Shown one piece after another: positions 27,397 through 38,886 of a stretch of DNA of 64,000 nucleotides. Under the pieces are notes generated by a model. That model saw nothing but the letters and a program-made list of their open reading frames with translations, searched no databases and was not told where the DNA came from. Every line of letters begins with the position of its first letter. Position 1 is the stretch's first letter. This DNA is from Mycolicibacterium vinylchloridicum (lineage in GTDB: Bacteria > Actinomycetota > Actinomycetes > Mycobacteriales > Mycobacteriaceae), in contig NZ_JACBJQ010000026.1 in the NCBI RefSeq assembly GCF_013404075.1, positions 1 through 64,000 on the forward strand, written 5' to 3'. Made by a program: the position numbers and the translations under genes.

Positions 27397-28058
27397 CCTC
27401 ACCGGCCACCGTCGTGGCGACTCGCCGCCAGCTGCACGCCGTCGCCGAGAACTTCATCGCCGGGCCGCAGTACCGGGCGACGGGGACCATCCGGCTGGCG
27501 GTCCGCCCGGACGGCTTCAGCGCGACCACGCTGGCGATCGCGGTACACGGGACCACGCTGACGTGGCCGGGCGGCAGCGCTGCGTTGACGGGTCCGGTGC
27601 GCGGGCTCGTGCGTGCCAGCGGTCTCGACGTGAGCCCGCCCGTCGGGGCGTACGAGTCGGTGACCGCCCTGGACCCGGACACCGTCCTCGACCTGGACGC
27701 CGGCGCCGTCGACGCCATCTATCGATGTCTGTACGCCGGCGGCTTCGCCATCAATGCTGTTCTCCCGGAAGGGCATCCGGTGCTGTGGCCGGAACACTTC
27801 GACGTCGCGGCCAGTGCCGACGAGGTTAACTATGGCGTTTCGGCCGGCGATGACTTCCACGAATTGCCGTACGCCTACGTCGGGCCGTGGGATTTCGCAC
27901 GCTCACCGCGCACCGGGCCGCTGTGGAACGCGCCGTTCGGGGCCGTGCACGATCTGGATCTCAGTGCCGATCTCGACATCCTCGCCGGCGACATCACCGA
28001 GTTCTTCCGGCACGGAATCAACGTGCTGCACGGCGGTGTTGCAACCGGTCATGGATGA
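27393..28058 (+). CDS. conserved hypothetical protein, 221 residues
   Basis: Soluble, without a signal peptide, membrane helix or motif I can name. It contains an acidic region PDTVLDLDAGAVDAIYRC and an aromatic region YAYVGPWDFARSPRTGPLWNAPFGAV. The ATG overlaps the stop of the membrane-protein gene (ATGA), and its 3' end overlaps the oxidoreductase start by eight bases. The three genes must be co-translated and may act together. Confidence 0.78.
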   Translation: MTSPATVVATRRQLHAVAENFIAGPQYRATGTIRLAVRPDGFSATTLAIAVHGTTLTWPGGSAALTGPVRGLVRASGLDVSPPVGAYESVTALDPDTVLDLDAGAVDAIYRCLYAGGFAINAVLPEGHPVLWPEHFDVAASADEVNYGVSAGDDFHELPYAYVGPWDFARSPRTGPLWNAPFGAVHDLDLSADLDILAGDITEFFRHGINVLHGGVATGHG

Positions 28059-29166
28059 TGTTCGGCTGCAAGAGCTGTTCGCACCGCTGACGGTCGGATC
28101 GCTGACCGTGCGCAACCGGTTCGCGATGGCACCGATGACCCGGGCCGCGTCACCGGGCGGGATTCCGGGACCCGACGTCGCCGCTTATTACGCCCGCCGC
28201 GCCGCGGGTGGCACCGGGCTGGTCATCACCGAGGGCATTCGCATCCCGCACTCGGCCGCCGGCTGGCCGGATCGCATCCCGAACCTCGACGGCGCCGAGG
28301 TTCTCGCCGGGTGGCGCGCGGTCACCGCTGCCGTGCACGCCGAAGGCGGCACCATCGCCGCGCAGCTCTGGCATCAGGGTGCCGCGCGCGGCGTGCACGA
28401 CGGTGACCACCCTGATCAGGAACCGGTCAGCCCGTCGGGAATCGACCTCGCGGGCAACCCGATCGGGCGCGCGCTGCGCACCGACGAGCTGCCCGTGCTC
28501 GCGAAGGCCTACGCGCTGGCGGCCGCCAATGCCCGCGCCGCCGGCTTCGATGCCGTCGAGATCCACGGTGCCCACGGTTACCTGCTGGACCAATTCCTCT
28601 GGGAGCACACCAATCACCGCACCGACGGGTATGGCGGCTCGCTGGCGGCGAGGACCCGATTCCCGGCCGAGGTGGTCGCGGCGGTACGCGCGGCGGTCGG
28701 CCCCGCTTTCCCGATCATCTTCCGGTTCTCGCAGTGGAAGATGAACCGATACGACGCGCAGGTGGCAGGCAGCCCACAGGAGCTCGAACAACTGCTGGCC
28801 CCGCTGGTCGAGGCCGGGGTGGATGTACTGCACCCGTCGACCCGGCGGCACTATCTGCCCGCTTTCGCAGACGAGGACCCGCAACTGAGCCTGGCGGGCT
28901 GGACCAAGAAACTGACCGGCTTGCCCGTCGTCGCCGTCGGATCGGTCGGCCTGGAAACCGAGTTCAACCCGGGTGCCGGGAGCGGACCGATCCCGCCGTC
29001 GCCCATCGACCGGCTGCTCGACCAGTTCGACGCCGGTGAGTTCGACATCGTCGCCGTCGGCCGCGCCCTGCTCGCCGATCCCGCCTGGGTGAACCGGGTG
29101 CGCGACGGCAAGCTCGACGGGTTCGGCGGTTTCGACGCGGCCAGTGCGCTGGGCAGTTTGTATTGA
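28051..29166 (+). CDS. NADH:flavin oxidoreductase, old yellow enzyme family
   Basis: A 371-residue FMN enzyme of the TIM-barrel OYE family. Signature parts are MAPMTRAASPGG, AQLWHQGAARG, VEIHGAHGYLLDQFLWEHTNHRTDGYGGS and the C-terminal VAVGRALLADPAWVNRV. Such enzymes reduce activated C=C bonds or nitro groups with NAD(P)H; the substrate is unknown. A thioredoxin gene follows 44 bases later. Confidence 0.93.
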   Translation: MDDVRLQELFAPLTVGSLTVRNRFAMAPMTRAASPGGIPGPDVAAYYARRAAGGTGLVITEGIRIPHSAAGWPDRIPNLDGAEVLAGWRAVTAAVHAEGGTIAAQLWHQGAARGVHDGDHPDQEPVSPSGIDLAGNPIGRALRTDELPVLAKAYALAAANARAAGFDAVEIHGAHGYLLDQFLWEHTNHRTDGYGGSLAARTRFPAEVVAAVRAAVGPAFPIIFRFSQWKMNRYDAQVAGSPQELEQLLAPLVEAGVDVLHPSTRRHYLPAFADEDPQLSLAGWTKKLTGLPVVAVGSVGLETEFNPGAGSGPIPPSPIDRLLDQFDAGEFDIVAVGRALLADPAWVNRVRDGKLDGFGGFDAASALGSLY

Positions 29167-29210
29167 GACCGACAGGGAACACACAGCGAAAATCGGACGT
29201 TAGGACTGAC

Positions 29211-29570
29211 GTGGCTACCCAAGACCTGACCGCACAGAACTTCAACGACACCATCACCGGCAACGACATCGTGCTGGTCGACTTCTGGGCGTCGTGGTGC
29301 GGGCCGTGTCGCGCGTTCGCCCCCACGTTCACGGCCTCCTCGGAGAAGCACCCGGATGTCTTCTACGGCAAGGTCGACACCGAGGCCGAGCAAGAGCTCG
29401 CGGCCGCCGCCGAGATCCGGTCCATCCCTACGCTGATGGCGTTCAAGAAGGGCAAGCTGATCTTCAACCAGGCCGGTGCGCTTCCGCCCGCCGCGCTGGA
29501 GGACCTCATCTCGCAGGTCAAGGAGTTCGACGTCGACGCGGCCATCGCGTCTCAGTCTCAATCCGAGTAA
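29211..29570 (+). CDS. trxA: thioredoxin
   Basis: A 119-residue thioredoxin with the active site WASWCGPCRAF and the cis-proline region IRSIPTLMAFKKGK. The GTG at 29211 follows AGGA at five-base spacing; a longer frame from 29163 would overlap the oxidoreductase stop and add a charged tail foreign to the family. In M. tuberculosis the equivalent (Rv1470) follows ctpD, which is absent here. Confidence 0.93.
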   Translation: MATQDLTAQNFNDTITGNDIVLVDFWASWCGPCRAFAPTFTASSEKHPDVFYGKVDTEAEQELAAAAEIRSIPTLMAFKKGKLIFNQAGALPPAALEDLISQVKEFDVDAAIASQSQSE

Positions 29571-29595
29571 TCCCGCAGCGGGTTACCGTGCAACG

Positions 29596-30417
29596 GTGAT
29601 TCGTGACTCTGGTTTCGTCCTCGTCGAAAAACCGCAGCCCAACGTCGCTCTGGTGACCCTGAACCGGCCCGAGCGGATGAACTCCATGGCGTTCGACGTC
29701 ATGTTGCCGTTGCGGGAAGTCCTGACCGAACTCAAGTACGACAACTCCGTACGCGCGGTCGTGCTGACCGGTGCCGGGCGCGGCTTCTCCTCGGGTGCCG
29801 ACCACAAGTCCGCCGGTTCGGTTCCGCACGTCGCCGGACTGACCCGGCCGTCGTTCGGGCTGCGGTCGATGGCGGTGCTCGACGATGTGATCCTCGCCAT
29901 GCGCAAGCTGCACCAGCCGATCATCGCCGCGGTCAACGGGGCGGCGATCGGCGGCGGGCTCTGCCTGGCGCTGGCCGCCGACATCCGGGTCGCCGCCAGC
30001 GGCGCCTACTTCCGGGCCGCCGGGATCAACAACGGGCTGACCGCCAGTGAGCTGGGACTGAGCTACCTGTTGCCGCGTGCGATCGGCTCGTCGCGGGCGT
30101 TCGAGATCATGCTGACCGGTCGCGACGTCGACGCCGAGGAGGCCGAGCGGATCGGGCTGGTGTCCCGTCAGGTGCCCGGGGACGAGTTGTTGCCGGCCTG
30201 CTTCGAGATCGCCGGCCGCATCGCGGCGTTCTCCCGGCCTGGCACGGAATTGACCAAGCGGACGCTATGGAGTGGACTAGACGCCGGTAGCCTGGAAGGG
30301 CATATGCAGGCCGAGGGCCTCGGGCAGCTCTACGTGCGCCTGCTCACCGCCAACTTCGAAGAGGCGGTTGCTGCGCGCGCCGAGAACCGCGACCCGGTCT
30401 TCACCGACGACAAGTAG
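29596..30417 (+). CDS. echA12: enoyl-CoA hydratase/isomerase family protein (EchA12-like)
   Basis: A 273-residue crotonase-fold protein. The oxyanion-hole segments are VVLTGAGRGFSSGADHK and NGAAIGGGLCLALAADIRV. The usual hydratase glutamate positions cannot be judged by eye. The GTG at 29596 is preceded at six bases by TACCGT, a -10 match, so it may also have its own leaderless transcript. Confidence 0.92.
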   Translation: MIRDSGFVLVEKPQPNVALVTLNRPERMNSMAFDVMLPLREVLTELKYDNSVRAVVLTGAGRGFSSGADHKSAGSVPHVAGLTRPSFGLRSMAVLDDVILAMRKLHQPIIAAVNGAAIGGGLCLALAADIRVAASGAYFRAAGINNGLTASELGLSYLLPRAIGSSRAFEIMLTGRDVDAEEAERIGLVSRQVPGDELLPACFEIAGRIAAFSRPGTELTKRTLWSGLDAGSLEGHMQAEGLGQLYVRLLTANFEEAVAARAENRDPVFTDDK

Positions 30418-30430
30418 GAGTAGTGCGCGC

Positions 30431-32059
30431 GTGATCACCGCAACGGACCTCGAGGTCCGCGCCGGCGCGCGCACGCTTCTCCTCGCCGAGGGTCCGGCGC
30501 TGCGGGTGCAGCCCGGCGATCGCATCGGTCTGGTCGGACGCAACGGCGCCGGCAAGACAACGACGATGCGGATCCTGGCGGGGGAGGGTGAACCCTACGC
30601 GGGCACCGTCGTGCGCTCCGGTGACGTCGGCTATCTCCCGCAGGATCCCCGTGAGGGGGATCTCGATGTGCTGGCACGCGACCGGGTGCTGTCGGCCCGC
30701 GGCTTGGACACCCTGCTGTCCGATCTGGAGAAGCAGCAGGCGCTGATGGCCGAGGTCGTCGACGACGCCGCCCGCGACAAGGCGATTCGCCGCTACGGCC
30801 AGCTCGAGGAGCGCTTCGCCGCCCTCGGCGGATACGCGGCTGAAAGCGAAGCCGGCCGCATCTGTGCGAGCCTCGGTCTGCCGGACCGGGTGCTGACCCA
30901 GCCGCTGCGCACCCTGTCCGGCGGACAGCGCAGGCGCGTCGAGCTGTCCCGGATTCTCTTCGCCGCCAGTGATACCGGCGCGGGTTCGGCCACCACCCTG
31001 TTACTCGACGAACCCACCAACCACCTCGACGCCGACTCGATCGGCTGGCTACGGGGCTTCCTGCAGAACCACAGCGGCGGACTCGTGGTGATCAGCCACG
31101 ACGTCGACCTGCTCGCCGACGTCGTGAACCGGGTGTGGTTCCTCGACGCCGTGCGCGGTGAGGCCGATGTCTACAACATGGGTTGGCAGAAGTACCTCGA
31201 CGCCCGCGCCACCGACGAGCAGCGCCGCCGCCGGGAGCGCGCCAACGCCGAGAAGAAGGCCGGTGCCTTGCGCGCGCAGGCCGCCAAGATGGGCGCCAAG
31301 GCCACCAAAGCCGTTGCCGCACAGAACATGTTGCGCCGCGCTGAACGGATGATGGCCGAATTGGATGCCGAGCGGGTGGCCGACAAGGTAGCCCGGATCA
31401 AGTTCCCGACGCCGGCGCCGTGCGGCAAGACACCGCTGGTGGTCAAGGGGTTGACCAAGAACTACGGTTCGCTGGAAGTGTTCACCGGGGTCGACCTGGC
31501 GATCGATCGCGGTTCACGGGTCGTGGTTCTGGGCCTCAACGGCGCGGGCAAGACGACCCTGTTGCGGCTGATCGCAGGCACCGAGACTCCTGACGCCGGC
31601 GGACTGGAACCCGGGCACGGGCTCAAGATCGGTTATTTCGCACAGGAACACGACACTCTCGACAACAACGCGACGGTGTGGGAGAACATCCGCCACGCCG
31701 CACCCGACACCGGCGAGCAGGATCTGCGCGGCCTGCTCGGCGCGTTCATGTTCACCGGCCCCCAGCTCGAACAGCCGGCCGGCACCCTGTCCGGTGGTGA
31801 GAAAACCCGGCTGGCCCTGGCGGGGCTGGTGGCATCGACGGCCAACGTGCTGCTGCTCGACGAGCCGACCAACAACCTCGATCCCGCGTCGCGCGAACAG
31901 GTTCTGGACGCGCTGCGCAGTTACCAGGGTGCGGTGGTGCTGGTGACCCACGACCCGGGCGCGGCCGAAGCGCTCGATCCGCAGCGCGTCGTGCTGCTTC
32001 CCGATGGCACCGAGGACTTCTGGTCCGACGAGTATCGGGACCTCATCGAGCTCGCCTGA
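30431..32059 (+). CDS. ABC-F family ATPase (Rv1473-like)
   Basis: A 542-residue soluble protein with two ATPase domains. The first has GRNGAGKTTTMR, LSGGQRRRVELS and LLLDEPTNHLD; the second has GLNGAGKTTLLR, LSGGEKTRLALA and LLLDEPTNNLD. Between them is a charged linker helix rich in Arg/Ala. ABC-F proteins act on the ribosome, in translation control or ribosome-targeting antibiotic resistance. The M. tuberculosis gene is in the WhiB7 regulon. It lies 13 bases after echA12. Confidence 0.94.
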   Translation: MITATDLEVRAGARTLLLAEGPALRVQPGDRIGLVGRNGAGKTTTMRILAGEGEPYAGTVVRSGDVGYLPQDPREGDLDVLARDRVLSARGLDTLLSDLEKQQALMAEVVDDAARDKAIRRYGQLEERFAALGGYAAESEAGRICASLGLPDRVLTQPLRTLSGGQRRRVELSRILFAASDTGAGSATTLLLDEPTNHLDADSIGWLRGFLQNHSGGLVVISHDVDLLADVVNRVWFLDAVRGEADVYNMGWQKYLDARATDEQRRRRERANAEKKAGALRAQAAKMGAKATKAVAAQNMLRRAERMMAELDAERVADKVARIKFPTPAPCGKTPLVVKGLTKNYGSLEVFTGVDLAIDRGSRVVVLGLNGAGKTTLLRLIAGTETPDAGGLEPGHGLKIGYFAQEHDTLDNNATVWENIRHAAPDTGEQDLRGLLGAFMFTGPQLEQPAGTLSGGEKTRLALAGLVASTANVLLLDEPTNNLDPASREQVLDALRSYQGAVVLVTHDPGAAEALDPQRVVLLPDGTEDFWSDEYRDLIELA

Positions 32060-32112
32060 CAACTGGCATAAACGATTTCGGTCAAACCGGCCAAACAGCG
32101 CAGATGCGCTCC

Positions 32113-32149
32113 TACTCTGTGGGCTATCGGCGCCGATCGACCGGGGAGG
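32113..32149 (+). promoter_or_regulatory. promoter, palindrome and RBS of the small HTH gene
   Basis: TACTCT at 32113-32118 is a -10 match. ATCGGCGCCGAT at 32126-32137 is a perfect 12-bp palindrome sitting at the predicted transcription start. GGGGAGG at 32143-32149 is the ribosome-binding site for the ATG at 32156. The palindrome could be an operator. Confidence 0.4.
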
Positions 32150-32155
32150 GTGATC

Positions 32156-32344
32156 ATGAGGAAGCCCAGCGAAGCTCATGACCAGTTGTTGAACAATCTG
32201 CGGAACGCCTACGAGGGCGGCGCGAGTATTCGCACCCTGGTGGCGTCGACGGGCCGTTCGTACGGTTCGATCCACGCGCTGTTGCGCGAGTCGGGCACCA
32301 CGATGCGCAGCCGCGGTGGGCCCAACCATGTGACCCGGCGCTAG
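32156..32344 (+). CDS. small helix-turn-helix protein (Rv1473A-like)
   Basis: A 62-residue basic protein with IRTLVASTGRSYGSIHALLRESG, a compact helix-turn-helix, followed by an Arg-rich tail. The ATG at 32156 has an excellent ribosome-binding site six bases upstream. The TAG stop shares a CTAG with the stop of the convergent TetR gene. It is presumably a DNA-binding regulator; its target is unknown. Confidence 0.85.
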   Translation: MRKPSEAHDQLLNNLRNAYEGGASIRTLVASTGRSYGSIHALLRESGTTMRSRGGPNHVTRR

Positions 32345-32916
32345 CTGTCGGGCCCTTCCGCGCGCACTGATACCTCCACCAGATCCAGCACCGCCGAGAG
32401 GCGCTGGGGGTCTTCGCCCGCGGCCAGTCGCGCCACCAACCCGTCGAGAACCAGATCCAGGTAGCACTGCAGCACGTCGCTGGGCACATCGTCGCGCAGC
32501 CGGCCCGCCTGTTTTTGCCGTCGCAGCCGGTCACTGGTCGCCGCCGACAGTTCGGCCGAGCGCTCCACCCAACCCTGCTGGAAGACCGGGTCGTTGCGCA
32601 GCTTGCGGGCGATCTCCAAACGTGTGGCCAGCCAATCGAATTGATCGGGCGCGGCCAGCATGTCCCGCATCACTTGGACGAGGCCCTGGCTCGAGGCGAC
32701 CTCGGCCATCCGCTCGGCGTCCTCGCGGGCGAGGGCGAAGAACAGGGTGTCCTTGTCACGGAAGTGGTGGAAGATCGCACCACGCGACAGACCGATGGTG
32801 TGCTCCAGGCGGCGCACGGTTGCCTTGTCGTAGCCGTACTCGGCAAAGCAGCGCCGTGCGCCGTCGAGGATCTGGCGACGGCGGGCCGCCAGATGATCCT
32901 CGCTGACCCTGGGCAC
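32341..32916 (-). CDS. TetR-family regulator downstream of aconitase (Rv1474c-like)
   Basis: A 191-residue TetR protein. The helix-turn-helix is ATVRRLEHTIGLSRGAIFHHFRDKDTLF. The GTG at 32916 lies seven bases after the acn stop, so both are on one transcript. In M. tuberculosis the equivalent protein is reported to repress acn through an upstream palindrome, so autoregulation of the pair is expected here. Confidence 0.92.
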   Translation of the reverse strand: MPRVSEDHLAARRRQILDGARRCFAEYGYDKATVRRLEHTIGLSRGAIFHHFRDKDTLFFALAREDAERMAEVASSQGLVQVMRDMLAAPDQFDWLATRLEIARKLRNDPVFQQGWVERSAELSAATSDRLRRQKQAGRLRDDVPSDVLQCYLDLVLDGLVARLAAGEDPQRLSAVLDLVEVSVRAEGPDS

Positions 32917-32923
32917 GTCGGAG

Positions 32924-35734
<2,811 letters not shown>

Positions 35735-35756
35735 ATCAACTCCCGGCGTAGTCATC

Positions 35757-35795
35757 GATGCCGACGGGCTGTGTCGGCATCCGTCTCGAATACTA
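35757..35795 (-). promoter_or_regulatory. acn promoter and 5'-terminal stem-loop
   Basis: Read on the minus strand, TAGTAT (35790-35795) is a -10 match that places the transcript start near 35783. The mRNA would then begin with a perfect 9-bp stem-loop: arms 35757-35765 and 35773-35781, loop ACAGCCC in RNA sense, ending just before the alternative ATG at 35755. A looser dyad, GACA-N7-TGTT, lies upstream and could be the TetR operator. Confidence 0.5.
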
Positions 35796-35923
35796 ACAGT
35801 ACGCTTGTCCTGCTAAGCGGTCGGATCGTTTCCGTTCGCGGCCAACGGTCCTGGGTCCCAGTCTTGTCTTCCTCGGCGCGTGGTGCCACCCCGGGGCAGA
35901 GCCAAGGGGTACGGTTTGCGATC

Positions 35924-36487
35924 GTGACGAATCTGCACCCGCCGACCTTCATTCCGGTGGAGGTGTGCAGCACCGCGGGCCTGGCCCCGTCGACTCCGGT
36001 CGAGCAGTGCCTGGCGGCGGTCAAGGCCGACGTGGCCTCCGACGGCGTCGCTGCTCCGGCCGCCGATGTCGCGGGTCTGCAGAAGATAGTGGCCTCGGCT
36101 CAGGAGCGCGGCATCGACCTCAAGGTCGTCGTGATGGAGACCAGCCCGCCGATCGACACCCCGCTTCGCGATATCGCCACCGAGATCGGGGCCGCCAATC
36201 CCGGTGCCACGGTGCTGGTGCTGAGCCCGGGGTGGGCCGGTACCTACAGCACCACCTATGACCGCGTGACCCTCGAGGCGGGCCAGGACGTGGCCAAGAC
36301 GGCCCCCAATCCGGTCGTCGGCACGCAGGCTTTTGTCGATCAGTTACAAACGCCAGACTTTCCCTGGACGGGATTAACGATCACGCTCGTGATCGGGGTG
36401 GCTGCAGCGGCTGTTTTGACCCGAGTTCTGCAACTTCGGGGACGCCGCTCGCAAAATACCGATACCGCTGCTGATCAGGTCAAATAG
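35924..36487 (+). CDS. membrane-anchored protein (Rv1476-like, DUF6676)
   Basis: A 187-residue protein with a soluble alpha/beta domain and one transmembrane helix near the C-terminus (GLTITLVIGVAAAAVLTRVLQ) followed by a basic tail. The domain includes ERGIDLKVVVMET and NPGATVLVLSPGWAGTYS, resembling TPM-like phosphatase-fold proteins. The GTG at 35924 is eight bases after TACGGT, a -10 match. It lies between acn and ripA as in M. tuberculosis. Function is unknown. Confidence 0.85.
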   Translation: MTNLHPPTFIPVEVCSTAGLAPSTPVEQCLAAVKADVASDGVAAPAADVAGLQKIVASAQERGIDLKVVVMETSPPIDTPLRDIATEIGAANPGATVLVLSPGWAGTYSTTYDRVTLEAGQDVAKTAPNPVVGTQAFVDQLQTPDFPWTGLTITLVIGVAAAAVLTRVLQLRGRRSQNTDTAADQVK

Positions 36488-36488
36488 C

Positions 36489-36509
36489 CTTATCTGGCAA
36501 ATCGATAAG
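36489..36509 (+). terminator. weak hairpin after the Rv1476-like gene
   Basis: CTTATC (36489-36494) and GATAAG (36504-36509) form a 6-bp stem around a nine-base loop, directly after the stop codon and followed by an AT-rich stretch with TTTT. The stem is AT-rich, so termination strength is doubtful. Confidence 0.25.
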
Positions 36510-36579
36510 ATTACTTTTCGGCAACATCCCGTAAATGACAAACATGTAATTCCTGCCGGAAGTTTCCTCTGCGACAAAT

Positions 36580-36651
36580 GTGACGTACGGTGCAACTGTC
36601 GCCATTGTTATTGATGTGACTCATGTGACATCTGTTACTGGCGTGACTGCA
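36580..36651 (+). repeat. phased 9-base GTnAC repeats upstream of ripA
   Basis: GTGAC starts at 36580, 36616, 36625 and 36643 and GTTAC at 36634, all in one 9-base register. GTTAT at 36607 and GTCGC at 36598 fill two further positions in the same register. MtrA sites in M. tuberculosis are described as tandem GTCACAgcg-like 9-mers, and MtrA controls ripA there, so this is a probable MtrA array. Confidence 0.6.
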
Positions 36652-36677
36652 CGTGGAGCAGAGGAGACCAGGGTCGA

Positions 36678-38114
36678 ATGAGACGTTCCCATCGCGGCTC
36701 TCTCGTCCGCCCATTGGCACTCAGCGTCGTCATGACGCTGACCATGCCGGGGCTGGCCCAGGCCGAGCCAGGGCCGGGCCCCAACACGATCGCCGGACTG
36801 ATCGCCGACGTTGCCGACGCCAACCAGCGTCTGCAGGACATCGGCGCCAAGGTTCAGGCCGAGCAGGAAAGCGTCAACAAGGCGATCGTCGACGTCCAGT
36901 CCGCTCGCGATGCGGCGGCCGCCGCCCAAGAACAGGTCGACGTCAGCGCGGCGGCGGTCAAGGACTCCACCGCCGCAATCGCCGAGGCGCAGAAGCGATT
37001 CGACGAACTTGCCGTCGCCGCCTATATGAACGGACCGTCGTCGTCGCTGTTGATGGCGACGACGCCCGAGGACATCATCTCCACCGCGTCGGCCACCCAG
37101 GCGCTGACGCTGAGCTCGCAACAGGTGATCACCGACCTGCAGCGGGCCCGCACCGAGCAGGTCAACAAGGAGTCCGCGGCGCGGCTGGCCAAGGAGAAGG
37201 CCGACCAGGCCGTCGCCGACGCCGAAGCCAGTCAGCAGGCCGCCGTCTCGGCGTTGACCCAGGCGCAGAAGACGTTCGGTGACCAGCAGGCCGAGATCGA
37301 CCGGCTGGCGGCCGAGCGGAAGACGGCTCAGGAGAAACTCGACGCCGCCCGACCCCTAGTTCAGCGGTCGGCGCCGGCGAATTCGCCTGCCGCCGTGCCG
37401 CAGTCGGCGGCGACCGGCCCGGCGACCCCGGGGGATCGCTGGGACCCGGCCGCCCCGGGCTCGCCCAAGGCGCCGGGGGCGGGCACGGTCCCGCCGTACG
37501 GCAGCGCCTCGGAATGGGACACCACCTTGCCGATGGTGCCCAGTGCCTTCGTCTCCGGCGATCCGATCCAGATCATCAACGCGGTGCTGCAGATCTCGTC
37601 GTCCTCGCTGAACGCGACCAAGCAGATGGGCAAGAGCTTCCTGCAGAAGCTCGGCATCCTGAAGCCCGACGACACCGGAATCACCAACGGCGCGATCCCC
37701 TATGTGTACGGCGCGCAGGCCTCCGAGTACGTCATCAAACGCGCCATGTCCCAGATGGGCGTGCCGTACTCCTGGGGTGGCGGCACCGCCAACGGCCCCA
37801 GCAACGGCATCGACAGTGGCGCCGGCACAGTCGGATTCGACTGCTCCGGACTGATCCTTTATGCGTTCGCCGGTGTCGGCATCAAGCTGCCGCACTACTC
37901 GGGTTCGCAGTACAACATGGGCCGCAAGATCCCCTCGTCGCAGATGCGTCGCGGTGACGTGATCTTCTACGGCCCCGGCGGCAGCCAGCACGTGACGCTC
38001 TACCTGGGCCAGGGCCAGATGCTCGAGGCTCCCTACACCGGCTCTTCCGTGAAGATCTCACCGGTGCGCACCAGCGGCATGACACCGTTCGTCATCCGCT
38101 ACATCGAATACTGA
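36678..38114 (+). CDS. ripA: peptidoglycan endopeptidase RipA
   Basis: Secreted NlpC/P60 hydrolase that cleaves peptide crosslinks at the septum. The 478-residue precursor has a signal peptide ending near GLAQA-EP, a long coiled-coil domain (about 40-240) that covers the active site in the zymogen, a Pro/Ala-rich linker, and the catalytic domain with Cys in VGFDCSGLILYAF and His in GGSQHVTLYLG. The ATG follows GAGGAGA. It sits 13 bases before ripB. The upstream repeats suggest control by MtrA. Confidence 0.95.
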   Translation: MRRSHRGSLVRPLALSVVMTLTMPGLAQAEPGPGPNTIAGLIADVADANQRLQDIGAKVQAEQESVNKAIVDVQSARDAAAAAQEQVDVSAAAVKDSTAAIAEAQKRFDELAVAAYMNGPSSSLLMATTPEDIISTASATQALTLSSQQVITDLQRARTEQVNKESAARLAKEKADQAVADAEASQQAAVSALTQAQKTFGDQQAEIDRLAAERKTAQEKLDAARPLVQRSAPANSPAAVPQSAATGPATPGDRWDPAAPGSPKAPGAGTVPPYGSASEWDTTLPMVPSAFVSGDPIQIINAVLQISSSSLNATKQMGKSFLQKLGILKPDDTGITNGAIPYVYGAQASEYVIKRAMSQMGVPYSWGGGTANGPSNGIDSGAGTVGFDCSGLILYAFAGVGIKLPHYSGSQYNMGRKIPSSQMRRGDVIFYGPGGSQHVTLYLGQGQMLEAPYTGSSVKISPVRTSGMTPFVIRYIEY

Positions 38115-38127
38115 CGGAGTTGTACCC

Positions 38128-38817
38128 ATGTCTCGCAACACTTCTCGACGGCTCTTCGTCGGGACGATCCTGACGGCACTGACACTTGGGCTTGGCGTTG
38201 CCGGCCCGGCGAATGCCGATCCGGGCGAGTGGGATCCGACGCTGCCCAAGATCCTGAGCGCGGGCGCCCCCGGTGACCCGGTGGCTGTAGCCAACGCCTC
38301 GCTACAGGTTGCCCAGCAGTCGGCGCAGGCAACCATGGATCTGGGCCGCAGGTTCCTGGCCGGACTGGGCTTCGGCGGTTCGCCATCGGCGATCCCCGGT
38401 GGCCGGGTCAGGGGACCACAGGCCATCGAATACGTCATCGCCCGCGGCGCCTCGCAACGCGGCGTGCCGTACTCCTGGGGTGGCGGCGCGATCAACGGGC
38501 CGAGCGCCGGCGTGGAGGAAGACGCCGGCAAGGTCGGCTACGACTGCTCGGGCTTCACCCGCTACGCCTTCGCGGGGGTCGGTGTGCAGATTCCCAAGTA
38601 CTCGGGCGACCAGTACAACGCCGGCCGGCACATCCCGCCCTCGCAGGCCAAGCGCGGCGATCTGATCTTCTATGGGCCCGGCGGGACCCAGCACGTCACG
38701 ATCTATCTCGGCAACGGCCAGATGCTCGAGGCGTCGTCGGCGGCTGGTCAGGTGACCGTCAGCCCGGTGCGCACCGCGGGTATGACGCCGTATCTGACGC
38801 GCATCATCGAGACCTAA
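38128..38817 (+). CDS. ripB: peptidoglycan endopeptidase RipB
   Basis: A 229-residue secreted paralogue of RipA without the coiled-coil domain. The signal peptide ends GPANA-DP. The NlpC/P60 domain has VGYDCSGFTRYAF with the catalytic Cys and GGTQHVTIYLG with the His. Its catalytic half is close to that of RipA, so the pair arose by duplication. It is probably co-transcribed with ripA. Confidence 0.95.
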   Translation: MSRNTSRRLFVGTILTALTLGLGVAGPANADPGEWDPTLPKILSAGAPGDPVAVANASLQVAQQSAQATMDLGRRFLAGLGFGGSPSAIPGGRVRGPQAIEYVIARGASQRGVPYSWGGGAINGPSAGVEEDAGKVGYDCSGFTRYAFAGVGVQIPKYSGDQYNAGRHIPPSQAKRGDLIFYGPGGTQHVTIYLGNGQMLEASSAAGQVTVSPVRTAGMTPYLTRIIET

Positions 38818-38886
38818 AGGCGCCGGATCTCGACGCGCCAGCGAACGGGGCACGTCGACGGATCCCAGAACGCCTGGAATAGTTGT

